DNA from: Furcasterigmium furcatum
Taxonomy: Eukaryota > Ascomycota > Sordariomycetes > Glomerellales > Plectosphaerellaceae
Assembly (NCBI GenBank): GCA_001599815.1
Contig: BCIA01000005.1
Coordinates: forward strand, 2,397,088-2,461,087
Reading direction: 5' to 3'
DNA length: 64,000 bases
Below are positions 53,112-63,193 of the stretch, piece after piece (position 1 is the first letter of the stretch; each line of letters begins with the position of its first letter). The translations under genes were made by a program, and so were the position numbers. Below the pieces are notes generated by a model that was not told where the DNA came from, made no database searches, and worked only from the letters and a program-made list of their open reading frames with translations.

Positions 53112-53810
53112 TCAGAGGAGCCCAGCCCCCCGATCTCTTCCCTGGCGCGCGGTATTAAGCAGTATATTGTGCACAGTCGACCTCCTTCCGATCACGAAAT
53201 GACGATGGCGATTCCCGCGATCGACCTCCGACGCAAGCATCTCAGCCAATGGCTCAACCCTGAAAACCCCAACCCTCGATCGATTATCGCCTCTCTCGAC
53301 TTGGAGACGTCTAACGATAACGTACGGACTGCTTACCCCCATAACAGCCATCGGCGAAGGCCAGGATTCACCAAAAAGAGAGCTAAGAACCTCTATCTCT
53401 AGCTTCCAGTCCCAGGTCGGGATATGCACCTGCCTCTCAAAGGATGGGAGCCATTGACGAAGGACTTGGGCCGTCTCGGTTGCTCGGATAATCGCGGAAC
53501 GGGCAAATCGGCCACCACATGGTCGCGTGGTGAAGCCCCCAGTGAAGTCGGCAGTTCCGATGTCCCAGTGCTCGTGGATGATGTAATGCATGGCCTTGAT
53601 CTTCGGCCAGAATGCCGTACCCCTGTGCCCAGGTTGCTTGAAATCCAGGTCTTCTGGGTCGACCCACGAGAGACCGATCTCGGTTACTTTGGCCGACCTC
53701 CAATCCGCTATCCGGGGGTCCTGCTTCCTCGACTTCAGTCCCAGCCTCCAAACTGAGCTGTATGCCGCAAGGATGGTTTGTGTGGACGAGACCAGTGGCC
53801 TCCCCCACAA
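53112..53810 (-). pseudogene. Degenerate RNase H-like (Gfd2/YDR514C-type) ORF
   Basis: A 232-codon frame opening at TTG, not ATG. The core AKVTEIGLSWVDPEDLDF, KQPGHRGTAFWPKIKAMHYI, IHEHWDIGTADFTGGF resembles the RNase H-like domain of fungal Gfd2/YDR514C-type proteins (second strand EIGLSWVD; the helix before it and the HWxI segment). The preceding strand that should carry the first catalytic acidic residue is not recognisable (AAYSSVWRLGLKSRK). A weak upstream exon beginning at an ATG (53905) can be joined in frame using a GTAGTA donor, but this adds no catalytic motif. The C-terminal ~70 codons look non-coding. It lies between two repeat copies. Most likely a decayed member of a lineage-expanded family; an unrecognised intact gene is less likely. 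Confidence 0.4.
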
Positions 53811-55084
53811 TACTACAAACGATGCCGTCCAGATAGGCCGCCCTTGACGTATCTGAAATTAAGCAAGGGGATATCTCGATTTCTTGGAATCAAGAGGGAG
53901 GCCATGTCAATTTCGTGAAGTTGAAGGAGATGTCGTCTCGATTTTCTCATGCTTTAGTTAATGCCTGTTGCTCCAACGTGGCCATTCCGGGCGGTCATCT
54001 GGTATGTAAACCTCCTGGCTAGGAGGTCATTGTAAATGCAGATCATGGATGCTATCGCGGCTGGCCGGGCGCAACGACCGCTTGCATGCCCAAGTTGATG
54101 AATACTCCTTGTCCGTTTCCTTGGTGGGATAATTGCTGCTGGGCTCGGACAGGGGAAGCCGCATAAGGTTCGGCCTAGGCCGCGGAGCTGTTCTCCAGGA
54201 GCGAATGGTTTTGTCCTTGCTTTTGCAGTTCTTGCTGTCAGGATCGTGGTGCGCGTGCCTGTGGCAAACGACGGAGATGTGCCAGTCTACACGGTATTCC
54301 TTGTTTCTGGGGTTGCGTGCGCTCCTCCTCTACGATGATGTCTTTCACCTTGAGCTACTCTGTCGTGGGGTCCGATGAATCTGGGCGTTGGTTGGACTGC
54401 TCCGGGCTGCATCGGGGCAACAGGTCGAGTCCCACTTCGCCGCATGGCTAAGCTCCGTGATCACTCGGACCGGAGCCACGGGAGGCCTAGACAGCCTACG
54501 TAAAGCGTTACTCCTCGGACTCATTTTACGGGTAATAGATGCTCGCCCTAGTGGTCTTATGCTTGTATGGCTTTCCGCCTCTTGACTCGCCCACCCATAC
54601 ATAAGGACCTGGTGCGCCCGGTCTCCCCGCGGTCGCCCCTTTTCGATCTTCTGCTTCATCAATGCTCATCTGCCCAGCACGGTCGATACACAGCAGAGAA
54701 GAAGCTCCGTGGCTTCAAGACATGACTTTTACCAGCCGCTTGCGAAATCCGCCAACGTCGAGTGATCGACTCCCGATCTCTCGTCGTTGCCAAGCCCGCT
54801 CAAGCCCCTGAGGCCGGATGCTGTCGGCAGCCCCGTCGCCCTACACCTTTACGATGGCCGCATTACATACGAATTTCACCCGCCTCCCGTTGATGACCGG
54901 CTCGAAAATCCGAATTTGCCGAAACGCTCGGGAGAAAGTGCCACATAAATGAGGGAAATCACTTCCTCGACGGCCGGTGGGAAGCGTCCCAGGACCTGTT
55001 CACATCTCAAACCACTCAGCTTTCGCCCATAAACATTCCGCTTTCTCTTAAAATTCGTTGCCAGAAAGGCCAATAGTCGTCAAG
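53811..55084. other. Intergenic with repeat copy
   Basis: 1.27 kb before the FAD oxidase gene, including the second diverged repeat copy (54395). AT-richer segments at 53850-53960. The final ~100 bp (CTTTCTCTTAAAATTCG) form a plausible leader. No intact gene. Confidence 0.5.
54395..54470. repeat. Diverged dispersed repeat, copy 2
   Basis: Same orientation as copy 1 at 52681, 1.7 kb away; shares the GACTGCTCC start, the GCATCGGGG core and the TCGAGTCCCACT block. Confidence 0.7.
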
Positions 55085-56536
55085 ATGTCTTTCAAACATA
55101 TTGCTACGCTCAGCTGCCGCTACACGATTCCTTCGCCGGCAGCCCCTATCCAGGAGGCGATCAGCCGCTGGGGCTATGGCGCTCTCAACCACCCGGCACT
55201 CATTGTTCATCCTGACAAGGAAGACGATGTCGTGTCCGCAGTCAACTTTGCGAAGCAGAACAACCTTCAAGTCCTTCCCGCCGGAGGCACCCACGGCTCT
55301 TTCGTCTCCGTCACCCCACAGTCCCTTTACTTGGAGATTGAGTCCCTGAGCTCCATCAACATCGACAAGAACGGAAAGACGGTGACCTTCGGAGGTGGTG
55401 TCAAGACAGGCAAGCTTCTCAAGGCCCTCGCCGCGGAGGGGTTCTACACTCCTCTGCCGGACTCGAACGCCGTCGGCGTTGTGGGCGCCCTCCTCGGTGG
55501 TGGAACCTCATATCTCCTGGGCCTCCAGGGCTTCATGGTCGACAACGTGGAGAGTTTGCGAGTCGTCACTGCCGGTGCTGACGGAGCCCAGGGCCGCACT
55601 GTCAGCGCCGCCTCTCCCTCTGCCGAGGACCGGGCTATTTTCAACGCCCTCTGCGGCGCCGGCTATGGTCTCGGCGTGGTTGTCTCCGCAACGATGAAGA
55701 TCCATCCCATTGCTGACCTGAACCTCGCCGAGGGCAGCAAGGTCTGGTCCCGCAAGGTCATCCTTCCTCCTCCCGCCCTCAAGGACGGAGTGCGGGCGTT
55801 CCTCGCGCTCCAGGAGCAGAGGCCCGCGGCACAAGTCAGCCAGCTGCTGTTCGTCCGCAGCCCGCCAGGCACACCGGCAGCCGGCTCTCCCATGATCATC
55901 CTCTCTGCTTTGCACTTTGGCCCAGTCCAAGAAGCTGAAGCAGCCGCCGCCGTCCTCCTGAGTGACGAGCTGGGCTCCAAGGCCGTCCATGCCGAGACGT
56001 CCCTCGTTCCCATCGAGAACGCCAATGACGGCCTTGACCCGATAAACAGCCATGCCGGGTTCAAGAAACTGAACGCGGCGAAGACACATGAGCTCACAGA
56101 AGAGGGAATCCTGGCCACGTTTGACGCCTGGCTTGCCGCGACGGACAAGTATCCCGACGGGAAGGGAACCACTGTCATCCTCTCGAGCCAGAGCACTGCC
56201 AAAATCGCAGAGACTGGCAAGACGGCGGAGGGCAAGGCCAAGTTCGTCGAGGAGGGCGTCAGGGCGCGGGGCAGCACGGTCACGGTCGTGACGTGGTGCT
56301 TCTCCCCGGAGACGAACCAGGCCATGTCTGGGTTCGGGGAGCAGATCATTCGCGTGAGTGTGCCTGCTGAGGAAGACGGCAGGGTGTGGCGTCTTCCCAA
56401 CACCATGGCAAGCGGTGCGAGCATTGGGGATCTCCTGTCGGAGGAGAGGGCGCATGGTCTCGGCGAGGCGAAGAAGGCATGGGATCCTGAGGGTCTGTTC
56501 TGGAGCCCTTACGTCTCCAGTGCTCTTCTTGAGTGA
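55085..56536 (+). CDS. FAD-binding PCMH-type (VAO/BBE family) oxidoreductase
   Basis: Single-exon 483-residue flavoprotein of the vanillyl-alcohol oxidase superfamily. The FAD-binding domain shows ALNHPALIVHPDKEDDVVSA, the NNLQVLPAGGTHGSF loop whose H70 is at the position used for covalent FAD attachment in berberine-bridge enzymes, KTVTFGGGVKTGKLLKAL, and ALLGGGTSYLLGLQGFMVDN followed by VESLRVVTA. The C-terminal end (KKAWDPEGLFWSPYVSS) is the BBE-like tail in shortened form; the usual NY.D lid motif is not evident. No signal peptide, unlike many secreted family members, so an intracellular oxidase is suggested. The upstream 9 codons open at TTG; the ATG at 55085 gives the expected N-terminus. 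Substrate unknown; a biosynthetic role is possible but no cluster partners adjoin. Confidence 0.88.
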   Translation: MSFKHIATLSCRYTIPSPAAPIQEAISRWGYGALNHPALIVHPDKEDDVVSAVNFAKQNNLQVLPAGGTHGSFVSVTPQSLYLEIESLSSINIDKNGKTVTFGGGVKTGKLLKALAAEGFYTPLPDSNAVGVVGALLGGGTSYLLGLQGFMVDNVESLRVVTAGADGAQGRTVSAASPSAEDRAIFNALCGAGYGLGVVVSATMKIHPIADLNLAEGSKVWSRKVILPPPALKDGVRAFLALQEQRPAAQVSQLLFVRSPPGTPAAGSPMIILSALHFGPVQEAEAAAAVLLSDELGSKAVHAETSLVPIENANDGLDPINSHAGFKKLNAAKTHELTEEGILATFDAWLAATDKYPDGKGTTVILSSQSTAKIAETGKTAEGKAKFVEEGVRARGSTVTVVTWCFSPETNQAMSGFGEQIIRVSVPAEEDGRVWRLPNTMASGASIGDLLSEERAHGLGEAKKAWDPEGLFWSPYVSSALLE

Positions 56537-56734
56537 GCAGTCTAATGGGAAGAACATGCTCTTGGGGAAGATATATGTTGAACTCTATGATAGTAGGGCA
56601 ACCGCATGCTAAAAAGAATTAGGAGTCTACAATAATGAAATCAGATCGTGCGAGAATCGAGAATCTCCGGCGTGCTTCAAACGGCGTGGAGAAGAACATC
56701 ACTCGCGGATGTACGGTCCTGGTCCTCGTCATCC

Positions 56735-57877
56735 TCACGCGACAGTCCTCCCCCTCTCCTTGGACGCCAATACTTCATCGCTGCTGCTAATGGGTGCCGT
56801 GGAGGCCATGTCGATATCAGCGCCGTTCTCAAGTTCAGGGTCCGTCTTGTCCTTCCTGAACCCGAAACCAGGATGTCCGACCATCAGCGCCAGCGTGGCG
56901 AGGTAGATGAGCCTACGCGACCAGTTAGCAACCGACGAACACGAACAGTCTCAGGGGTTGGTTCCCCGCGACTCACATTCCCTCGAGGAGGATGAACAGC
57001 AGCTCGTTCGTGACCTTGTCCGAGTCGGTGTACCCCTCGCTCAGCTCGTCGACGCGGAACGAGCACCGCGCGAGGATGAGCACGAACGCCGTGGACAGGC
57101 CGCCGAAGAAGAGCTTCTGGCGCCGGCCCATGGCGTGCTTCTGCCCGCGGGAGTGCTGCAGCCTGACGTAGCGGATCATGTAGTCGACGAGGAAGACGGC
57201 GAAGAAGCCGAGGACGATGACCTGCAGGATGAGGCCGCCCATGGCCACGTCGATGCCCTGCTGGGACGTGCCGTCGGAGACGGTTGACAGGACTCCGCCG
57301 GCGGCCTGGAGGATGAGGCAGATGATGTCCGCGGAGATGAAGAGCCAGTAGAAGAGGCGAGGCGGGAGGCGGGAGATCTCGGGGGAGAAGAAGCGGATTC
57401 TGGGGGCGGCTGTTAGCTGGCCTGTCAGGTCGGGAGGCACAGGGAGACGTACGCTCTGGAGAGGGTCACGTAGATGGAGGCGCTGAAGAAAACCGGCGCG
57501 CTGTTCACGAAGACCATCTGCACCATGAAGCCGCCAAAGGACCAGGGGTCCGTCCAGAGCAAAACCCTGCCCGCATAGCCGATGACGTTGTAGAGGCAGC
57601 CGAGGATCATGAAGGTCATGAAGCTCCAGCTGCGCCAGCGGATGCCGAGGTAGATATGCACGGCCAGGGCGATTGCGTTGAGGACCATGAACATGATGTT
57701 TACGGGCAGGCTGGGACGATACTGGTAGACGGTCCATTCGATAGGGCAGAGGTCGAGGGTGCAGTTGGACCCGGGGCCGAAGCTGACGAACATGCCGCGA
57801 TGGACGTAGCTGCCATTGGGGAGCTGGTGGAGAAACTCTTCGGGGATGCCCGAGAGCCTGGCTGTTTGTTCATCCAT
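56735..57877 (-). CDS. RTA1-family seven-TM membrane protein
   Basis: Fungus-specific family including lipid-translocating and azole or aminocholesterol-tolerance proteins of the plasma membrane. Three exons (57877-57453, 57399-56977, 56912-56735), introns 57400-57452 (GTACGT..CAG) and 56913-56976 (GTGAGT..TAG, branch GCTAAC), 341 residues. Seven hydrophobic segments: VNIMFMVLNAIALAVHIYL, WSFMTFMILGCLYNVIGYAG, FMVQMVFVNSAPVFFSASIY, LFISADIICLILQAAGG, ILQVIVLGFFAVFLVDYMI, LFFGGLSTAFVLILARCSF and MLIYLATLALMVGHPGF. The family signature at the joins is intact (YVTLSRAIRFF; FRVDELSEGYTDSDKVTNE). The cytosolic tail is short and polar. An N-glycosylation site (NGS) is in the extracellular N-terminus. 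Ligand or transported lipid is unknown. Confidence 0.9.
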
Positions 57878-59027
57878 GGAGATGTGCTGTGGTAGGTAAC
57901 ACGAACGAAGAATGCTGCTGCTGCTCCTTGAAGCCGGGCTGTGATGTTGCGAGTGAGGCTGCGGGGAGAACTGCTTGATCGATTTCTATGGTCAAGGCCC
58001 AGGAGGACGAGCCTCACTTATATCCGCAGGTCTTCCCATCAAGCTGCTCACCGCACTCGTCCCGTTTGCTCCAATCTCATCTCGGGAACATGCAGTGAGT
58101 CTTGGTCGTCATCGACTGCGCAATCCCGTCGACAGCCCGCGCACTTATCTGCCCATTTCGCGCTTCGCACTCGCATTAGGGTGGGGCAGATCCAAAACAA
58201 CATCTGGGGGAATGGAACTCGGGTGCCTAAATCAGCGTTCGCAGGGCTGTGCTTTGCTTCATCTCCTAGGAATGATAAGTATGGCTGTGAGTGTGAGCGA
58301 GTTGATAGACGGGACGTTGAGGAGGTCGACTTAAAGCCAAGAACAGCCACGATTGGCCAGTATCACATTAAGCGAGTGCGATGGCTGGCGCCAGCGGCAG
58401 ACGTGCAGCGGGACGTGGCCCGTTCACCTGGTCCCGCCCTCGCCTGATGAGCCATTCAGGGGATCTGAAGCCATCACCAGCGGGCCACTAGGCCTGTTTA
58501 GGGAATTCACTGCGCAGCGAACCGGTGGAATGGGTCGTCCGTGTAGGAATATCGAAACGTCATCACCTCTCGAAGAACCTTATTGTCAGGGGTTAATTAG
58601 CCATCCGTCGAGTGGAGAGGTCAAACCCAAGACTCTATGGTCAATATATTTTCGATTTACCCTGGCCGACGGACCCTCACTCAGGCCACGTCAACCAGCC
58701 GTCTAACAGTCCAGCATGCCGCCCGCTCCTCCCAAACTCCACGGCGATGCTACGAGGGTCATATGCAACCTGCCGCAACAACACTATCCCAGCTCAAAGA
58801 AAAAGGCCGCTGCCCCTTCAAGAGGCCAGCCATGATGATGATGATGATGCAGCTCGAGATCCAGCTATGGGTATTAGACTTAACCTCGCCTCCCTCCTTA
58901 AACCCACCGAGAGTTTTCTCTTCTCTTCTTTATGCCCTTTCGCTTCTTTTCTGCGCTTTATGATATGCAACCACCTGAAACCATGGCCCGCGCCACATCC
59001 TCCCTACTGCCTCTCCGTGTCCTCACC
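57878..59027. other. Intergenic
   Basis: 1.15 kb between the RTA1-family start and the LOS1 stop, both minus-strand. Holds the RTA1 promoter and LOS1 3' UTR. Contains an (ATG)6 run at 58832-58849. No supported gene. Confidence 0.5.
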
Positions 59028-62000
59028 TCACCTCCAGCTCTTCCACAGGTTCTGAAGATACGTCGCAAACGCTTTACGGTCCACCGACGTAGTCATGGAC
59101 CTCAAAAAGTCCGTGCCCTCGATGCCCAGGTGCGGGAACAGCGACGAGCGCAGGTTCTGGATGAACAGGTCGCCCGTCTTAAGGTAGATGACCTGCTCAA
59201 GGTGGGCGATCTCGTTCAGGACCTGCTTGCTCTGCGCGTCGGTAGCGGGCTTGAACTGCGGGTCGCGGAGCACCTCCCAGCACAGCGGATGGAATCGGTC
59301 GATCATGAATTGGTCGAAGCCCGGGATGGAAGGCGCAGGCGATCCGTTGGTCGTCGGGTTCTCGCCGACAGTGGCCACGTCCGACCCGCCCCACACATTG
59401 GCCATGCGGATGAGCACGCCAAAGGCCAGACGGCTCGGGCCCAGGTTGCCCTCGATTTGCCTGCCGAGGGAGATGACAGAGGTGATCATAGAGTCGAAGA
59501 AGGCCTGGTTCTCTTCGCTGATGAAAACAGCCTCAAGTTCGTTGTTCAGGATGACCTGGATGAAGGAGAGATACTCTCTTCGCAGCTCTCCCAGCTGAAT
59601 CTCATCGTCAGTGCCACTGATGGGCTCGGATAGACCGGCAAAGATACGTTGCAGGAGGGGTGTAAGCAAGAGGTTCAAGACACTGTAGATCTCCGACTTG
59701 AAGCCAAAGACCACCTGGTCTAGCAGGCGCAGGAACATGGCCATCTCGTCCTTGGAGGAGCTCTGTGATAGAAACCCTTCGATCCACTGGGGCAGCTGAG
59801 GAAGGACTGCAGAGCCCAGAACGCCAAGGAGTTTGGAGAAGGCAGAGCGGCATGCTGTTCGGATCTCGGCGGAGGTGTTCAGTTCCCTCAGAGCAATGAG
59901 GATGGCCTCGGCTGCTTTGGAGAATTCATCCGACACGGGTTTCTGGGTAGCCGACCGCTGTTGTGAGGTCGCGATGCCGGGAACCCAGTCGGAGAAGCCA
60001 TGGGCTAATGTGCCCAGGGCCAAAATAACATGGTGGATCTGAAGGAGGGCCTGCGCATCGCCAGCCTTGGCCTTGGGGAGGTGGTTCTCAATGTCATTGA
60101 ACAGGGGCGACATGACCAGGCGAGCGTAGAGGGCCTGCTTGTCGGCCGGTGTCCGTTGTGTTGACGAGATGCTGCCGATGGCCTCGAAAAGGTAGAGCTG
60201 GCTGGTGAATAACGCGTCGGCGGAATGGTCCGACTCGTCGGATGACATGTCGTCGTCGGCATCAGGCTCAGTAACCTCGGCCTTGATGGGCAGCAGATCG
60301 GAAATGGACTCGATGATGCGCTCGGCAACGCTGCCAATCTGGGACCTGAGGTACTTGACGAAGCGGTGGAATAGATACCAGGACCGTGTCTTGATACGCA
60401 CATGATCATGATGCACTAATCGAACAAAGTTCTCGAGGACCTGGGGAATGTACTCCTGGTGGGCCTCGAAGATCTGCCAGTATCGCACGCAGTTCTCCAT
60501 GTACCTCAAAAGAATTGCCGGGTGCGGGAAGCTGGCGATGCCTGTACCATGTCAGCAGAGGCTTCAGTAGCCCTGGTCGAGTATGACTTACCAGACTCAA
60601 CCATCTTCTTCATCATGATGGTCAGTCTCTCGGCTGCAGCATTATTCGGCTGGCTCTTGGAGCCCAGTCCCTGGTTGGGAAGCGCCAGTTCGCCGAACAG
60701 ATACATTTCGTACAGAGCCAAGTCGAGGTCCCGCCAGTCCATTTGAGAGCCTTGCTGATCCAGAGTCTGGAAGGTCTCGGCGACGAGGTTGCTCAGGACA
60801 TCGATGTACAGGTTCTGGTCGACCGCGGCAACGGTCTTCTGCAGAACCGTAAGACGCTTGCGCAGCTCCTGGAACTCGGCCTCGTCCGTCTGCTCATCCT
60901 CGTGGCCCCAGTTGGAAGTCTCGTCGTACCGCATCTTTCGGACGATGGCGTTCAGGATGGGAGGCAGCATGTCGGCGTAGTTGGGCGGCAGGTTGCCGAC
61001 CTTCCGTAGGAGGTTCAGGAGGTCGGTCAAGGACGGGATGACGGAGGAGCAAACCTCATCGTACTCGTCCGCGAAAAACCGCAGCAGGAAGGGGAGGAAG
61101 TCGTGGAGGTGCTGCTCTGCCCGGGCGCGGGTGTCGTTCCCGACCTGGCCATCCTCCAGAACCTTGACAATGTCGGATACGACCGTGTTGACGAGTTTAG
61201 CCACCGACTCGGCGAGGTCGGTGTCGTACTTTGGGGTATTCTGATACTCGTGGAGCGGGGGGCTGGCGATCAGCTGGGAAACGATGTCGCGCAGGCTCAG
61301 GAAGGAGATGAGATCCATCTTGTCGGGGCCCTTCATCTTCTTGCCGGCGATTTCTGCCAAGGTGTCGATAGCGGCATCCCTGACCTTGTCCTCGCTGCCG
61401 TTACCGTTGGTCCTGCCGATCACGGGAAGGAGAAGATTGAGCATCTCCTGGTTGACGATCAGGGAGATGTCCATCCAGCTGACCCACTTTCCGATATTCT
61501 TGAGGATGATCTCGACTATCTGATCATTCCGGCCCGAATATTGGGCGAGCAGCTCCTTCCAGGACTGGGCAATCTTCTGAACATCCCGGTCCCTCAGCTG
61601 GTCCTTGAGGTCGGCGTTGCGCTTGGTGTCAGCGCTGTTCCGTGTCAGGAGCATATCGGCGATCTCGTCGTGGATGGAGCCCAGGATTCGGAGGTAGAGG
61701 ACGACGCCGGCAATGTTCGCCGGTTGGCCGTTGGAGGACTGTGCAAGGGCGAGGAAGTCGTCGATGAATGTGTCCCAGCCGTCCGTGTAGAGAAAGACGA
61801 AGAGGTACGTCAGGGTCTGAGAAAGCTTGTTCTGCAGAGAAGGGGCATCGACCTCGTCCTGTCCCTGGCCGTAGACCTTTCGAACATAGTCGAGGAGAGT
61901 CTCCTTGAGGTATGCCAGACTGGGTACGTCGAGGCCTTGGGTGTGGACGGCATAGTTGACGACTTCTAGGCAGACCATGCGGACGACTTCGGAGCTTCTC

Positions 62001-62320
62001 GGGGTACGGGCGAAGAGGGAGGCGCATGCTTGCCAGCCCTGGGGGTTCACTCTCAGTTGATTGAGAAAGTCGAAGGCCTGGACTTTAAGGTTCTGGTCTG
62101 AGGTGGGGTTCCAGCCGATCTCGACGGCATTTTCGATCTGTTGGGGCACGAAATGTCAGCCAGACTAGAAACGAAAGAAAGGAGTCGTTCGTGTTGGCGT
62201 TGTTTGCTTCAAGGCGGCACTCTCTGTACGACCAGGGTGGGTGGTGACAGCGATGGCGGGGCAGCAGGCGGCCAAGACCACTTCGGGCCGCCGGGATGGG
62301 AGACGAACCTGGGCTTCCAT
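59028..62320 (-). CDS. LOS1: Exportin-T (tRNA exportin Los1)
   Basis: Karyopherin-beta that exports tRNA from the nucleus with Ran-GTP. Three exons: 62320-62309 (only MEAQ), 62137-60592 and 60541-59028. Introns are 62138-62308 (171 nt, GTTCGT donor, CTGAC branch, CAG) and 60542-60591 (50 nt, GTAAGT..CAG). Total 1,023 residues. Exon 2 opens IENAVEIGWNPTSDQNLKVQ AF, the exact N-terminal block of Los1/Xpot, followed by helical repeats such as ARTPRSSEVVRMVCLEVVNY, WDTFIDDFLALAQSSNG and FLPFLLRFFADEYDEVCSSV. Exon 3 includes HPAILLRYMENCVRYWQIFE and ends AFATYLQNLWKSWR. Without the microexon the frame would start at a GTG, so the spliced MEAQ start is preferred. Domain, length and both termini fit the family. 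Confidence 0.92.
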
Positions 62321-63193
62321 CGTACCAGAAGCAAGATACGGTTGCTGGGAGCTTTATGTAGAGGGTTGGGAGATGCGGAGGCTGCTAGGAGACTGGCAGC
62401 TGTTCTAGCCGTGCATGCGGCATAGTTGGAGGCAGACGGCGGAGAGCAAGCAAGCGGTCAGGCCCAAGTTCGGCTTTGGGGGCACCAGCAGGAGGGGTTT
62501 TCTCTTCGGTCGGCGTCGAGGGATGAGGCAAATGCCCGCGTCGAACAAAGAGTGGTGGCGGCCGGGAGACGGTCACTTCGGGCCACGTCAGGGTACTTCA
62601 CTGGCGAGAGGGAGAGGTCGGGGTCAAGCAGGTCAGCCGGTCTCTTTGTCGACAGGGAATTTGTGGTGACGGGCGATTTTGTCAGAGTTGAGTGGTAAGT
62701 CTCGTGCCTTTTTTGGCCTATGCGCGGGAAATCGTCGGATGGAAGCTGCCCCTCACTCACTGAGGTGGCACTCCACCCACAGCCCACGCCTGGAGCTAGG
62801 TGCCCCGGCCACTGACTCGGTGGGGCAGCGGACCTCCTGCCCCTCCTCCGTCATTCTAAACAGCAACACCCACATTGGCGGCGGCCTGCCCTTCCCGACT
62901 CCAAGGCACTGTCACTCAATGTGTTACTAACCCATTCAACCCCTGTCTTGTCACATGCAACTGAACAACAACCCTGTAAGGGAGGCAGAACAAGTCAATA
63001 GCAGGAACGCCAAAACCCAAGGCTATATATAATAGAGAGGACCAAGTCCGTCGAGCCTACAGCCGAATCCCTAGGGTCCCTAGGACCCTGAAAAGTGTCC
63101 AGTCTACATTCATGTGCTTCGCAATGCATCATGTCGGAAGGTACAAGGCCCCCTGGAGCCGTGGAATAGGAGCACACTTCAACCACCCGACGC
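62321..63193. other. Intergenic, LOS1 upstream region
   Basis: 873 bp containing the LOS1 promoter and the 3' UTR of the right-edge gene. I see no gene or strong repeat; frames are GC-driven. Confidence 0.5.

Noticed and set aside
55085..57877. Secondary-metabolite cluster around the FAD oxidase and RTA1 gene
   Set aside because: No synthase, synthetase, terpene cyclase or pathway regulator adjoins; neighbours are LOS1 and cell-cycle genes.
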